A stretch of 64,000 bases of DNA from Mucilaginibacter sp. SG564 (GCF_013149275.1 NZ_JABGNA010000001.1:744001-808000); one strand, 5' to 3'. Positions 52,682-61,290 are shown, counted from the stretch's first letter. Numbers and translations: made by a program. Notes: generated from the sequence alone by a model not told the origin.

Positions 52682-54079
52682 TTAAAATATTTTCCCCGGG
52701 TTTAGTATCCCGTTAGGATCGAATACTTTTTTGATGCCTTTCCATAAAGCGAAATGTACATCGGAGTATTTTATTGGCATAAATTCTTTTTGAACAAGGC
52801 CAATGCCATGTTCGCCGGAAAGTGTGCCGCCTAATGATACGGTTAGCTCAAAAATTTCACGGATGCCAAATTTGAGTTTGTTATTCCAGTCGTTATCACT
52901 CATCTTGGCTTTGATGATGTTTACGTGCAGGTTGCCATCACCGGCATGGCCATAACAAACAGATTCAAAGCCATATTTGGCACCAACTTCTTTGATGCCT
53001 TTTATGAGTTGCGGTAATGCGGCCCGGGGTACTACCGTATCTTCTTCTTTATAAATAGAGTTTGATTTTACCGATACAGCCATGGTACGGCGAAGGCGCC
53101 AAATTTCTTCTTTTTGGGCCGATGAGTCCGCAAACAACACATCGTTACAGTCGTAATTCTCTAAAACGGCGTTGATCTTTTCGCAGTCGGCAAATATCAC
53201 GTCTTGATTGTTGCCGTCAACTTCTATCAATAAAAAAGCCTGAACATCATCCTTAAGATCAAAAGCGATACCGTCATATTCTTTTACCCACTCTACTCCC
53301 CTGCGTTCCATAAACTCCAGCGCTGATGGCACAATACCCGCCCTGAATATAGCTGATACAGCTGCACAGGCCGCTTCGTTAGTTGGAAACGATGCCAGCA
53401 TCAGCGCATCAATGGTTGGTAAGGGTATCAGTTTAACCACAATTTTAGTAACAATACCTAAGGTGCCTTCCGAGCCTATCATCAACTGAGTTAAATTATA
53501 ACCCGAGGCATATTTAAGCGTGTTGGCTCCCGTCCAGATGATCTCACCGGATGCCAATACTACCTGTAAATTCAATACATATTCGCGTATGGTTCCATAC
53601 TTAACTACCCGCGGCCCACCCGATCCATGCGATACGTTACCACCAATAAAACAGCTTCCTTTACTGGCCGGATCAACCGGATAAAGCAAGCCTTTGGCCG
53701 CTACCTGGTTCATAAATTCCTCGGTAATTACACCTGGTTCTAAAGTAGCTTGCAGGTTTTGCTCATCAATATCCAGTACTTTATTAAAACGCTCCATCGC
53801 TATCAGCAACCCACCTTTAACCGGTAATGCGCCGCCACTTAAACCTGTGCCGGCCCCGCGGGGGGTAACCGGGATGCGGTGCTTATTGCATAGTTTCAAC
53901 AAGGCAGCCACTTCTTCCGGGGTTTGGGGCTTGGCAACTACTTCTGGGTAATAAACCAGGTCCTCGGTTTCATCGTGACTGTATTTTTCAAGATCGTCAT
54001 GCTGCACAATAACCGCGTCGGCACCAACAATGGCCGTAATGGCATCAATTACAGGTGGTGTTATGATATTATAATTCAT
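52682..54079 (-). CDS. FAD-binding oxidase, GlcD/D-lactate dehydrogenase type
   Basis: A 465-residue flavoprotein of the vanillyl-alcohol oxidase superfamily. The FAD-binding domain shows TPRGAGTGLSGGALPVKGGL (about 73-92) and the glycine-rich KGSCFIGGNVSHGSGGPR. The C-terminal domain has CYGHAGDGNLHVNI and GEHGIGLVQKEF. It resembles glycolate oxidase subunit D and 2-hydroxyacid dehydrogenases. Whether the substrate is glycolate, D-lactate or another 2-hydroxyacid is unknown. Its start overlaps the folB stop (ATGA). Confidence 0.92.
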   Translation of the reverse strand: MNYNIITPPVIDAITAIVGADAVIVQHDDLEKYSHDETEDLVYYPEVVAKPQTPEEVAALLKLCNKHRIPVTPRGAGTGLSGGALPVKGGLLIAMERFNKVLDIDEQNLQATLEPGVITEEFMNQVAAKGLLYPVDPASKGSCFIGGNVSHGSGGPRVVKYGTIREYVLNLQVVLASGEIIWTGANTLKYASGYNLTQLMIGSEGTLGIVTKIVVKLIPLPTIDALMLASFPTNEAACAAVSAIFRAGIVPSALEFMERRGVEWVKEYDGIAFDLKDDVQAFLLIEVDGNNQDVIFADCEKINAVLENYDCNDVLFADSSAQKEEIWRLRRTMAVSVKSNSIYKEEDTVVPRAALPQLIKGIKEVGAKYGFESVCYGHAGDGNLHVNIIKAKMSDNDWNNKLKFGIREIFELTVSLGGTLSGEHGIGLVQKEFMPIKYSDVHFALWKGIKKVFDPNGILNPGKIF

Positions 54080-54435
54080 GTTGTTGGTGGATAATTAATC
54101 GTAACGCTCGACTGGGCTACACGTCCTGTCAACGGGGGATTTAATTTTTTTATCGTCACTTCAATGGTCTTAACAAAGGGGTATTTACTCTGAATACGAT
54201 TAGTGATCGCCTGCCCTACCGTTTCAATCAGCTTACTGGGGATCTTCATCTCCTCGCAGGCTATGGTATACACTTTTTCATAGTCAACCGTATTATGTAA
54301 CCCGTCCTTCAGGTCGGTTGCCGGTTCAAAACCTACCGCGATATCTACCAGAAAACGGCATCCTATTTTTTGCTCCTCGGGATAAAACCCATGATAGGCA
54401 AAAAACTCTGCACCCTGCAAGGCTATATTTATCAT
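54076..54435 (-). CDS. folB: Dihydroneopterin aldolase
   Basis: A 119-residue folate-pathway enzyme, which cleaves dihydroneopterin to 6-hydroxymethyl-dihydropterin. The ATG at 54435 (MINIALQGAEFFAYHGFYPE) is chosen, because a longer version adds an untypical leader. Conserved residues are Y/H in AYHGFYPEEQ, YEKVY, the LIETVG segment and the catalytic lysine region VTIKKLNPP. It shares four bases with the GlcD-like gene, which links folate and oxidase genes by translation only. Confidence 0.9.
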   Translation of the reverse strand: MINIALQGAEFFAYHGFYPEEQKIGCRFLVDIAVGFEPATDLKDGLHNTVDYEKVYTIACEEMKIPSKLIETVGQAITNRIQSKYPFVKTIEVTIKKLNPPLTGRVAQSSVTINYPPTT

Positions 54436-54648
54436 ACTCCAAAAGTAATTGATTTTTTGATTCAGCAAGTCTCTTTATGCCTTTGGACTGTTAAATTTTA
54501 GTAGAAAAGACTGGTTCAAAGTTTTTTTTGAAAAAATATAATTTTCAAAAAGTAGGTTTAAACAATCTAAACATAGTTTTTGAAATAAAGTGGCTTCTGG
54601 TATTCAAAAACAGCGATTTAGGCTTCACCAACTCCACCTCAAATCATC

Positions 54649-54656
54649 TATATTTG
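54649..54656 (+). promoter_or_regulatory. -7 box (TATATTTG) of the acyl-CoA dehydrogenase gene
   Basis: An exact TAnnTTTG match 19-26 bases upstream of the ATG at 54675. Its position supports that ATG over an upstream in-frame start at 54528. Confidence 0.5.
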
Positions 54657-54674
54657 CCCACCAACTATAACATT

Positions 54675-55856
54675 ATGGCTAAAACAGATCTGTACGAAGC
54701 GCCTGATTATTATCAATTAGATGAATTGTTAACCGAAGAACATAAGCTCATCCGTTCATCCGTGCGCGATTGGGTAAAGAAAGAATTAAGCCCCATTATT
54801 GAGGATTACGCCCAAAAAGCCGAGTTCCCCAATCAACTCATAAAAGGCCTTGCCGAGATAGGCGCCTTCGGCCCAACTATCCCTGTTGAATATGGTGGTG
54901 CAGGTTTGGATTATATGGCCTACGGCATTATTATGCAAGAAATTGAACGTGGTGACTCGGGTATCCGTTCTACCTCATCTGTTCAGGGTTCATTAGTGAT
55001 GTATCCTATTTATGCTTATGGCTCCGAGGAACAGCGCAAAAAATATCTGCCCAAACTGGCATCTGGTGAAATGATAGGCTGTTTCGGTCTTACAGAACCT
55101 GATCATGGCTCAAATCCGGGCGGTATGACTACCAATATCAAAGATGCCGGGGATCACTATATTTTAAATGGTGCCAAAATGTGGATCTCCAATGCCCCAT
55201 TCGCTGATATTGCCGTTGTTTGGGCTAAAGACGAGAGCGGCAAGGTTCGCGGAGTGATTGTAGAACGCGGCATGGAAGGGTTTACCACTCCAACTACCCA
55301 TAATAAATGGTCGCTAAGAGCATCAGCTACAGGCGAGCTGGTTTTTGACCATGTGAAAATTCCTAAGGAAAACGTGTTACCAAATGTGGCTGGCTTAAAA
55401 GGTCCGCTGGGTTGCCTTAACCAGGCCCGTTACGGTATTGCCTGGGGAGCGCTTGGCGCGGCTATGGATTGTTATGATACAGCCCTGCGCTATTCTAAAG
55501 AACGTGTGCAATTTGGCCGACCTATCGCCGGCTTCCAACTACAACAAAAGAAACTGGCCGAAATGATCACAGAGATCACCAAGGCTCAGTTATTGGTTTG
55601 GCGTTTGGGGGTACTCAAAAACGAAGGTCGGGCAACTCCTGCTCAAATATCCATGGCCAAACGTAACAGCGTAGAAACCGCCATTAACATAGCCCGCGAA
55701 GCCCGCCAGATATTAGGTGGCATGGGCATAACCGGTGAGTATTCTATCATGAGACACATGATGAACCTGGAATCAGTGATCACTTACGAAGGTACCCACG
55801 ATATTCACCTGCTGATAACCGGTATGGATATTACCGGGGAAGATGCGTTTAAATAA
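54675..55856 (+). CDS. Glutaryl-CoA dehydrogenase-type acyl-CoA dehydrogenase
   Basis: A 393-residue flavoenzyme. Start: ATG at 54675 (MAKTDLYEAPDYYQLDELL), supported by the -7 box just before it. The profile is that of glutaryl-CoA dehydrogenase: SSVQGSLVMYPIYAYGSEEQ, GCFGLTEPDHGSNPGGM, and the catalytic Glu in TYEGTHDIHLLITG near residue 375. It would convert glutaryl-CoA to crotonyl-CoA in lysine or tryptophan breakdown. It is a single gene; other glutarate genes are not adjacent. A palindromic repeat begins four bases after its stop. Confidence 0.9.
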   Translation: MAKTDLYEAPDYYQLDELLTEEHKLIRSSVRDWVKKELSPIIEDYAQKAEFPNQLIKGLAEIGAFGPTIPVEYGGAGLDYMAYGIIMQEIERGDSGIRSTSSVQGSLVMYPIYAYGSEEQRKKYLPKLASGEMIGCFGLTEPDHGSNPGGMTTNIKDAGDHYILNGAKMWISNAPFADIAVVWAKDESGKVRGVIVERGMEGFTTPTTHNKWSLRASATGELVFDHVKIPKENVLPNVAGLKGPLGCLNQARYGIAWGALGAAMDCYDTALRYSKERVQFGRPIAGFQLQQKKLAEMITEITKAQLLVWRLGVLKNEGRATPAQISMAKRNSVETAINIAREARQILGGMGITGEYSIMRHMMNLESVITYEGTHDIHLLITGMDITGEDAFK

Positions 55857-55860
55857 ATAT

Positions 55861-55937
55861 TGTCAGAATCAGAATTTTCAGAATTTAGGAATTAACAGAA
55901 TTGACTGGTTATTATTCTGAAAATTCTGATTCAGACA
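55861..55937. repeat. Wordy palindrome (TCAGAATCAGAATT words) overlapping the GH1 stop
   Basis: Arms at 55861-55884 and 55914-55937 match in 23 of 24 bases. The words TTCAGAAT and AATCAGAA repeat within them. The right arm extends into the end of the beta-glucosidase gene, covering its TGA stop. Confidence 0.85.
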
Positions 55938-57298
55938 GTTTCCTTTAAAAATTCCCCGTACCATTTTCCCGACTCCTTAACAATACGTTGTTGGGTATTA
56001 TGATCAACATAGATGAGCCCGAAACGGGGATGATAGCCTTCGGCCCATTCAAAATTGTCGGTCAGTGTCCAGATAAAATAGCCGTTTACTTTGCAGCCTT
56101 CATTTTTTGCCTGGAGTACCTGGCGTATATAGTTTTGCAGATAGCGCAGACGCTGCGGGTCATCTACTTTACCTTCATTTACCATATCCGGGAAAGCGGC
56201 GCCGTTTTCGGTAATGATAATACTTTTGATACCGGGGTAAGCATCAAACTTTTTAATCATATGATAGATAGACGGTGGAAAAACTTCCCAGCGCATAGCG
56301 GTAAGCTCATCAACTTTCCGATCTTCTGCCTTTATCATTTTGGCGTTGATATAAGGCGTAAAAAACGAATATTTAACAACCTCGCGGGTATAGTTCTGGA
56401 TGCCTATAAAGTCGAAATCAAAATGCATGTTATCCTCATCGCCTGGCAGAATATATTTTTGGATACTCTTCAGTACCGGTAATTCCTTAACAGGATAGCC
56501 CATACCTAAAATAGGTTCAATAAACAACCGGTTGATCAGCGCGTCTGCTCTTACTGCGGCGGCTACATCCTTTGGTTTATCGCTGGCGGGGGTAATTTGC
56601 GAGCAGGAAAAGGTGGTGCCTATCTGCGCTTCGGGCAGTAACTGGCGTAATATCCTTGCTCCAGCGGTAATACTAAGCACCACGTGGTGTATAGCCGGGA
56701 TAAAATTCCTGATGCCGCTGCGGCCCGGAGCATGTATGCCGAAAAAATATCCCGCGCCTGTAAAAACAACTGGTTCATTCATCACCATCCAGTGTTTTAC
56801 CCGGTCGCCAAAGCTTTGGACGCACAGGTTTGTAAACTCGCTGAACCAGCTGATAACCTCCCTATTTGTCCACCCGCCTTTTTGTTCCAGTATCTGTGGC
56901 AGATCCCAATGGTAAATAGTAACCCAGGGCTCTACTCCTTTTTTGATGCAATAATCAATAACCCGGTTATAATAATCAATACCGGCCTGGTTTATCTCGC
57001 CTGTGCCGTTGGGTAAAAGGCGCGACCAGGATATCGAAAACCGGAAGTTGGGGATATTGAGCTGTTTGATGAGATCGATATCTTCCTCGTACCGATTATA
57101 AAAATCGCAGGCGGTACGAGCGTGGTCGGCATTAAGTATCTTGCCTTTTTTTGTGGTAAAAGCATCCCATACCGATTCGCCCTTGCCATCGGCATCGTGC
57201 GAGCCTTCTATCTGAAATGCGGCAGTTGAAACGCCCCAAATAAAGTCGGGGCCAAAGAGTTGTTGGCGGAGTGGTGTATCCAGATCAGTTAGTTCCAT
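55931..57298 (-). CDS. Glycoside hydrolase family 1 beta-glucosidase
   Basis: A 455-residue cytoplasmic (no signal peptide) TIM-barrel enzyme that releases terminal beta-D-glucose or related sugars. The N-terminal signature FIWGVSTAAFQIEG is at 18-31. The acid/base Glu is in MVMNEPVVF (about 170) and the nucleophile Glu is in IIITENGAAF (about 363). NFEWAEGYHPRFGLIYVD is the aglycone-region signature. Its stop codon lies inside the palindromic repeat at 55861-55937, so the last two or three codons may derive from it. Confidence 0.94.
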   Translation of the reverse strand: MELTDLDTPLRQQLFGPDFIWGVSTAAFQIEGSHDADGKGESVWDAFTTKKGKILNADHARTACDFYNRYEEDIDLIKQLNIPNFRFSISWSRLLPNGTGEINQAGIDYYNRVIDYCIKKGVEPWVTIYHWDLPQILEQKGGWTNREVISWFSEFTNLCVQSFGDRVKHWMVMNEPVVFTGAGYFFGIHAPGRSGIRNFIPAIHHVVLSITAGARILRQLLPEAQIGTTFSCSQITPASDKPKDVAAAVRADALINRLFIEPILGMGYPVKELPVLKSIQKYILPGDEDNMHFDFDFIGIQNYTREVVKYSFFTPYINAKMIKAEDRKVDELTAMRWEVFPPSIYHMIKKFDAYPGIKSIIITENGAAFPDMVNEGKVDDPQRLRYLQNYIRQVLQAKNEGCKVNGYFIWTLTDNFEWAEGYHPRFGLIYVDHNTQQRIVKESGKWYGEFLKETV

Positions 57299-57727
57299 TA
57301 AATTGAGCTAAGCAAAGCCCAAAATTGCGATTATTTTATGAAAGAAAAGCTTAACGGACAATTTAGTGGATAAAAGATGATCTCATGCTTTTGCGGATCA
57401 TCCATTCACGAACACTGCTTACCAATCTTGAAAAAACCGTGATGAATTTCATAACTATGCTTTTTAATATATAACTAAAGTTAAGCTACAGGTATAACCT
57501 AATTGTAACAGTTATATTATCATATTATTAAACCGCGATGAATTGCGGTTAATTGAAAAGTACGTTTTACTTAAAGTTAGTAAATTATTGTGAAACAGGT
57601 AGTTATTTTAAAGAATAAGTTTTGCAAATCTTCTGTTGTAAAGTTAATCGGAAAAAATAGATAAAAGACCTATTTTGAGTTTTGTCATTTATGCCTGATA
57701 CTTGTTCTATTATTCACTTATCTCCTC
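57299..57727. other. 429-base divergent intergenic region
   Basis: Two small hairpins are visible: GATGATC with GATCATC (57376-57402) and AACCGC with GCGGTT (57531-57550). No gene or exact promoter box was found. It should contain promoters for both the GH1 and DinB genes. Confidence 0.5.
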
Positions 57728-58123
57728 ATGAAAGCACACTTTATTAAACTGTTCAATTATAACCGCTTTGCTAATGATCTGATACTGAAAGCAATTATTG
57801 ACAGGCAAGTGCCCCAAAAAGCATTACAACTGTTTGCACACCTGCTAACAGCCGAGCAGGTTTGGTTTGATCGTTGCCACAACTTACCACCCAAATATGC
57901 TAATGCATGGTTTGATTATACTATTGAAGAGTGCGTACAGCTTGTTCCGGAATGTCATGACCAATGGATAATCTATTTAAACCAACTAACCGATGCCGAT
58001 CTTAACAAAATAATTAAATATCAGAATTTTAGAGGTGATAATTGGGAAGATTCACTGGCGGATATATTAACACACGTAATTAATCATGGTACGCATACCA
58101 GGGCCAGGTGGGCCAGCAGTTGA
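57728..58123 (+). CDS. DinB family protein, frameshifted near the C-terminus
   Basis: A 131-residue frame with the DinB four-helix pattern: HFIKLFNYNRFANDLILKAI, LLTAEQVWFDRCHN and DILTHVINHGTHTRAR. The last codons read ARWASS and stop. If one base is restored within GGGCCAGG (58101-58108), the frame continues as QVGQQLKFAGAESLPITDYT and on to a stop at 58195-58197, which is the expected DinB ending. So the gene has lost one base or there is a sequencing error. The His metal ligand (INHGTH) is retained, but the last helix is missing. Confidence 0.8.
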   Translation: MKAHFIKLFNYNRFANDLILKAIIDRQVPQKALQLFAHLLTAEQVWFDRCHNLPPKYANAWFDYTIEECVQLVPECHDQWIIYLNQLTDADLNKIIKYQNFRGDNWEDSLADILTHVINHGTHTRARWASS

Positions 58124-58197
58124 AATTTGCGGGTGCAGAAAGTTTACCTATTACTGACTATACCTATTATTTAAGATCGGTAGTTAACAAAATTTAA
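58124..58197 (+). pseudogene. Frame-shifted remainder of the DinB gene
   Basis: Reading from 58105 in the other frame gives QVGQQLKFAGAESLPITDYT and then YYLRSVVNKI before TAA. This is a typical DinB C-terminus and is no longer in frame with the gene start. Confidence 0.7.
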
Positions 58198-58247
58198 CCC
58201 GTTTATTTGCCATATTTGCCAGTATATACTTCCATTGAAAAAGTCCT

Positions 58248-58658
58248 ATGAAAAAATTTAGTTTGATTACTTTAACAGCCTTGGCTTTGTGGGGTTGCGG
58301 AGACGGTAAAAAACAGGAAAAATTACTGCTGGATAGCGTTATAGCTACACATGATAAGGTTATGGCCAGCGACGAGCAGCTGATGAAAAATAAAATGATC
58401 CTGGATAGTATCATCAAAAATGCACCAACTACAGTAAATATCGACTCAGCCAAAGCTTATTTAAAACTGGTTGATGATGCGGATGACGCTATGAGCGATT
58501 GGATGCACAAATTTGATGCAGAAAATAAAGGTAAATCCCACCAGGAGATCATCGATTATCTGACCGATCAAAAAAAGAAGATCACCATTATTGATTCGCA
58601 AATAAACATGGCCGTTACCAGTTCAAATAAATACCTGAATACAACCACTAAAAAATGA
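58248..58658 (+). CDS. Small helical lipoprotein
   Basis: A 136-residue protein with a lipoprotein signal (LTALALWGC, Cys near residue 17) and a mainly helical, charged mature part (LLLDSVIATHDKVMASDEQL, MLSDWMHKF type). No family is recognised. Its stop overlaps the SCO1-like gene start (ATGA), so it belongs to the same operon, which points to copper or cytochrome oxidase assembly. Confidence 0.75.
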   Translation: MKKFSLITLTALALWGCGDGKKQEKLLLDSVIATHDKVMASDEQLMKNKMILDSIIKNAPTTVNIDSAKAYLKLVDDADDAMSDWMHKFDAENKGKSHQEIIDYLTDQKKKITIIDSQINMAVTSSNKYLNTTTKK

Positions 58659-59311
58659 AAAATATCGTCTGTGCATTTATTGTAATCGCGCTTTATAGCG
58701 CCTGTAAACAAGGTAGTACTAATAATACTGCTAAACTTCCTATTTTGGGCAATCGTGAACCGGTTACCAAAACGGTTGATGGCAAGCAGGTTACCGATAC
58801 AACTTATTCAACCATCCCGGCATTTAAATTTGTGAACCAGTATGCCGATACTATAAGCGATAAAAGTTTGGACGGCAAAATATATGTAGCCGATTTCTTT
58901 TTTACCACCTGTCCTTCTATCTGCCCGGTAATGCACCGCAATATGCTCAACGTGTACAAAGAGTTTAAGGCCGATGATAATTTCAGGATCATATCCCATA
59001 CCATCGACCCTAAATATGATACTGTGCCAGTGTTAAAAAAATATGCCGATAAAATGGGCATCAGCGGCAATACCTGGTGGCTTTTACACGGTACTAAAGA
59101 AGAAACTTACCAGATAGCTAAAAATTACCTGGTATCGGTACAGGAAAAAAAACCACAGGGCGAATATATACATGATGGTTACTTTGTTTTAGTTGATAAG
59201 CAAAAACGCCTTCGTGGTACCTATGATGGTACCGATCCCGCACAGGTGACCAAATTAATTGCCGATATTAAAACACTAAAAACCGAACCCGACCAAGTTA
59301 ACGCTAAATGA
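58655..59311 (+). CDS. SCO1/SenC family protein
   Basis: A 218-residue membrane-anchored or lipoprotein-type thioredoxin-fold protein (the signal ends in SAC). The copper motif is TTCPSICPVM (CxxxC) and the third ligand is His in YIHDGYFVLVD (about 170). SCO proteins deliver copper to the CuA centre of cytochrome c oxidase and hold redox function. It sits in a three-gene operon with overlapping ends, between a small lipoprotein and a cytochrome c. Confidence 0.92.
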   Translation: MKNIVCAFIVIALYSACKQGSTNNTAKLPILGNREPVTKTVDGKQVTDTTYSTIPAFKFVNQYADTISDKSLDGKIYVADFFFTTCPSICPVMHRNMLNVYKEFKADDNFRIISHTIDPKYDTVPVLKKYADKMGISGNTWWLLHGTKEETYQIAKNYLVSVQEKKPQGEYIHDGYFVLVDKQKRLRGTYDGTDPAQVTKLIADIKTLKTEPDQVNAK

Positions 59312-59730
59312 AATTAGCATTTTTTACGGGCATAGTCCTATTATTTATTATGGCAGTGGTGGCCTCGTGCCAGAGTGAGGATCAGGTTGAATTTAGCCGC
59401 TATTACTCTGGCGGCAGCGTTATATATTTGGCGCATTGCCAAAACTGCCATGGCGAAAAAGGCGAAGGTTTGCAGTCGCTGATCCCACCACTTACCGATT
59501 CTGTGTTTCTGAAAACTAATCGTTCATCATTAGCTTGTTATCTAAAAAATGGCCTTAAAGGAAAATTAACAGTAGCTGGTCGTGAGTTTGAAGGTGAAAT
59601 GCCTGCTGTAGCCGATCTGTCGCCCATTGAGGTAGCCAAGGTATTAACCTATATAACCAACTCCTTTGGTAATAAGTCAGGTTTGATTAATCTGCAACAG
59701 ATTGAGGCTGATTTAAAAAATTGTAAGTAA
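59308..59730 (+). CDS. c-type cytochrome lipoprotein
   Basis: A 140-residue protein with lipoprotein-type signal (MAVVASC) and haem site CQNCHGEKGEG (CxxCH) near residue 49. The distal Met is probably in GEMPAVADL. Its start overlaps the SCO1-like stop (ATGA), so it is the third gene of the operon. It may be an electron carrier near the terminal oxidase. The 3' side runs into nested palindromes. Confidence 0.88.
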   Translation: MKLAFFTGIVLLFIMAVVASCQSEDQVEFSRYYSGGSVIYLAHCQNCHGEKGEGLQSLIPPLTDSVFLKTNRSSLACYLKNGLKGKLTVAGREFEGEMPAVADLSPIEVAKVLTYITNSFGNKSGLINLQQIEADLKNCK

Positions 59731-59738
59731 ATCACTTA

Positions 59739-59977
59739 GCAGTCGCTCGGCAGGAGCCCACAGGTGTTGGGAAGAAGAAAAAGTTGTCATTTCGACGAGG
59801 TACGAGGAGAAACTATCTCTTGAGCGCAGCGAAAAATCTTATACGCTGAGATAAGCAAATCGTACAAGATTTCTCTTCGCCCTCCCGCCCAGGCCTCAGC
59901 TTCTGCTCATCGAAATGACAACGTTCGGTATAAATTTATGTCTTCTCAACACCTGTCGGCAGGAGCCGAGCGACTGC
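59739..59977. repeat. Nested palindromes with GCAGTCGCTCGGC outer arms
   Basis: Outer arms GCAGTCGCTCGGC (59739-59751) and GCCGAGCGACTGC (59965-59977) enclose ACAGGTGTTG and CAACACCTGT stretches (59760-59775, 59941-59956). An inner pair of GTTGTCATTTCGA(C/T)GAG arms lies at 59783-59800 and 59905-59922. Confidence 0.8.
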
Positions 59978-59988
59978 GGGACAATAAA

Positions 59989-60068
59989 GGGTGCCATGCT
60001 GAGCTCCGTCGAAGCATGGTGGGTGGGCCTCTGCGCTCTACCCTTCGACGGGGCTCAGGGTGACACCC
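59989..60068. repeat. Palindrome with CTGAGC(C/T)CCGTCGAAG arms
   Basis: Arms at 59989-60014 and 60043-60068 (26 bases with a few mismatches) flank a 28-base loop and are followed by CTCTTTTTATT. The motif CTGAGC...CGAAG is related to the REP-like elements at 16905 and 20940. Confidence 0.8.
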
Positions 60069-60077
60069 CTCTTTTTA

Positions 60078-60476
60078 TTACTGCGTTTTACTAATAAATT
60101 GCACGTTGGTTTTACTGTCAGATCTCAGCACGCTTTGCTGCCTGAACTTACTGATGTACAACTGAGCTATGCTATCCAGCGCGGCATTACGCTGCTTGCT
60201 TGGTTTTCCAAAAAAAGTAGCCACTTTAGTAGGTTCGGTTATGGTTACTTTTGTTTTGGTATCCTTCCAGCGCCCATCGGCGTTCCATTCGGTATACCCT
60301 TCCGGAAAAAAATGACTGATCACACTGTCGCTAAAAGCTTTCCATTGTTGTTCGCTAACCTGTCCTCCATCGGGGATATCCCTTCCAAAAAACAGATCGC
60401 TCCGCTGATAAGTAGCACAAGAAGCCAAACTAAGGCAAAAGAAAAGAGGTAAAATTCGGTAGGTATTCTTTTTCAT
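60078..60476 (-). CDS. DUF3574 lipoprotein
   Basis: A 132-residue protein with a lipoprotein signal (FFCLSLASC, Cys near residue 20). The DUF3574 pattern is clear: DLFFGRDIPDGGQVSEQQWK, then FFPEGYTEWNADGRWKD, then EPTKVATFF. Family function is unknown. It converges on the cytochrome c gene with the palindrome cluster between the two stops. Confidence 0.83.
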   Translation of the reverse strand: MKKNTYRILPLFFCLSLASCATYQRSDLFFGRDIPDGGQVSEQQWKAFSDSVISHFFPEGYTEWNADGRWKDTKTKVTITEPTKVATFFGKPSKQRNAALDSIAQLYISKFRQQSVLRSDSKTNVQFISKTQ

Positions 60477-60665
60477 AGGTGTAAAAGGTTTTGGTATACA
60501 TCAAAAATAATTAAAAAATAAAATTTAACTATTGTTTATGGGGTTTAATTAAAGATTACAAGAAAGCCCCACCCAGTCCTTTCCTTTGGAGAGGGCTTTA
60601 GGCATTTTTTTAAAGTCTCCTACTTTGGGGTAGATTTAGAGGGCGCCCCTTCCCCAAAAAATCCG

Positions 60666-60673
60666 TACCTTTA
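60666..60673 (+). promoter_or_regulatory. Probable -7 box (TACCTTTA) of rnpB
   Basis: TACCTTTA fits TAnnTTTG except for the last base and lies about six bases upstream of the predicted RNase P RNA 5' end. Confidence 0.45.
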
Positions 60674-60678
60674 CCCCT

Positions 60679-61068
60679 GCAAAACGTTCTATCGCTGTCC
60701 CGATTTATCGGGACGGAGGAAAGTCCGGGCAACACAGAGCATCCTGCTTCCTAACGGGAAGGCGCCGGCAGCCGGCGACAGCAAGTGCAACAGAAAACAA
60801 ACCGCCACGTCCCGATAGCTATCGGGATTGGGTAAGGGTGAAACCGTGAGGTAAGAGCTCACGACGTTTCCGGGTGACCGGAAATGATGGTAAACCTCAG
60901 GAGTTGAAAAACCAAATAGGTCCCGGAAGTGGAGTTGCTCGCTTCCGCAATGCCTTCGGGCACTACTCCGGGATGGGTAGGTTGTTTAAACCTGTCAGCA
61001 ATGGCAGGGCCAGATAAATGATAGAAATTGCTTTTTAAGCAATACAGAACCCGGCTTACAGATTTGCT
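60679..61068 (+). ncRNA. rnpB: RNase P RNA (bacterial type A)
   Basis: The catalytic RNA that trims the 5' leader of tRNA precursors. Diagnostic segments are GAGGAAAGTCCGGGC at about 60716-60730 (P4 5' strand) and ACAGAACCCGGCTTA near 61044-61058 (P4 3' strand). Also visible are the CCCGATTTATCGGGAC hairpin, GGTAAGGGTGAAACCGTGAG and the P15-like GGCAGGGCC. The ends are approximate: GCAAA at the 5' side pairs with TTTGC at the 3' side. A terminator follows. Confidence 0.95.
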
Positions 61069-61077
61069 GCTGAATTA

Positions 61078-61115
61078 TATAACCCTTTCCTGCAAACAGG
61101 AAGGGGTTATTTTTG
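61078..61115 (+). terminator. Rho-independent terminator of rnpB
   Basis: ATAACCCTTTCCTG pairs with CAGGAAGGGGTTAT around CAAA and is followed by TTTT. Confidence 0.85.
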
Positions 61116-61174
61116 TTACAAGCTCAAGTGTTTATTTTTCTATACAAAATCTTATATATTAGCAAGCTAAATAA

Positions 61175-61260
61175 AGTCCCAGGTACTGAGTTCTAAGTCT
61201 GATGTCTATTCGAAAATAATCTTCAATTGATGACTTAATGCTTAAGACTTCGGACTTAAA
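61175..61260. repeat. Wordy imperfect palindrome (TAAGTCTGATGTC words)
   Basis: TAAGTCTGATGTC (about 61195-61207) is largely complementary to GACTTCGGACTTA (about 61246-61258). Words such as TAAGTC and GACTTAA repeat. It lies between the rnpB terminator and the response-regulator start. Confidence 0.5.
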
Positions 61261-61290
61261 AAACTACCTGATTTACATTTAATAAAAGAT

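Larger units (their letters stand above)
59731..60077. other. 347-base convergent intergenic region filled with palindromes
   Basis: Almost entirely made of inverted repeats (outer arms, an inner pair and a third pair; listed next). No gene is seen. Confidence 0.7.

Noticed and set aside
26262..55937. Interpretation of the wordy palindromes as standard rho-independent terminators
   Set aside because: Arms are too long (up to 35 bases), loops are 30-60 bases and there is usually no T-run, so the ordinary terminator model does not fit.
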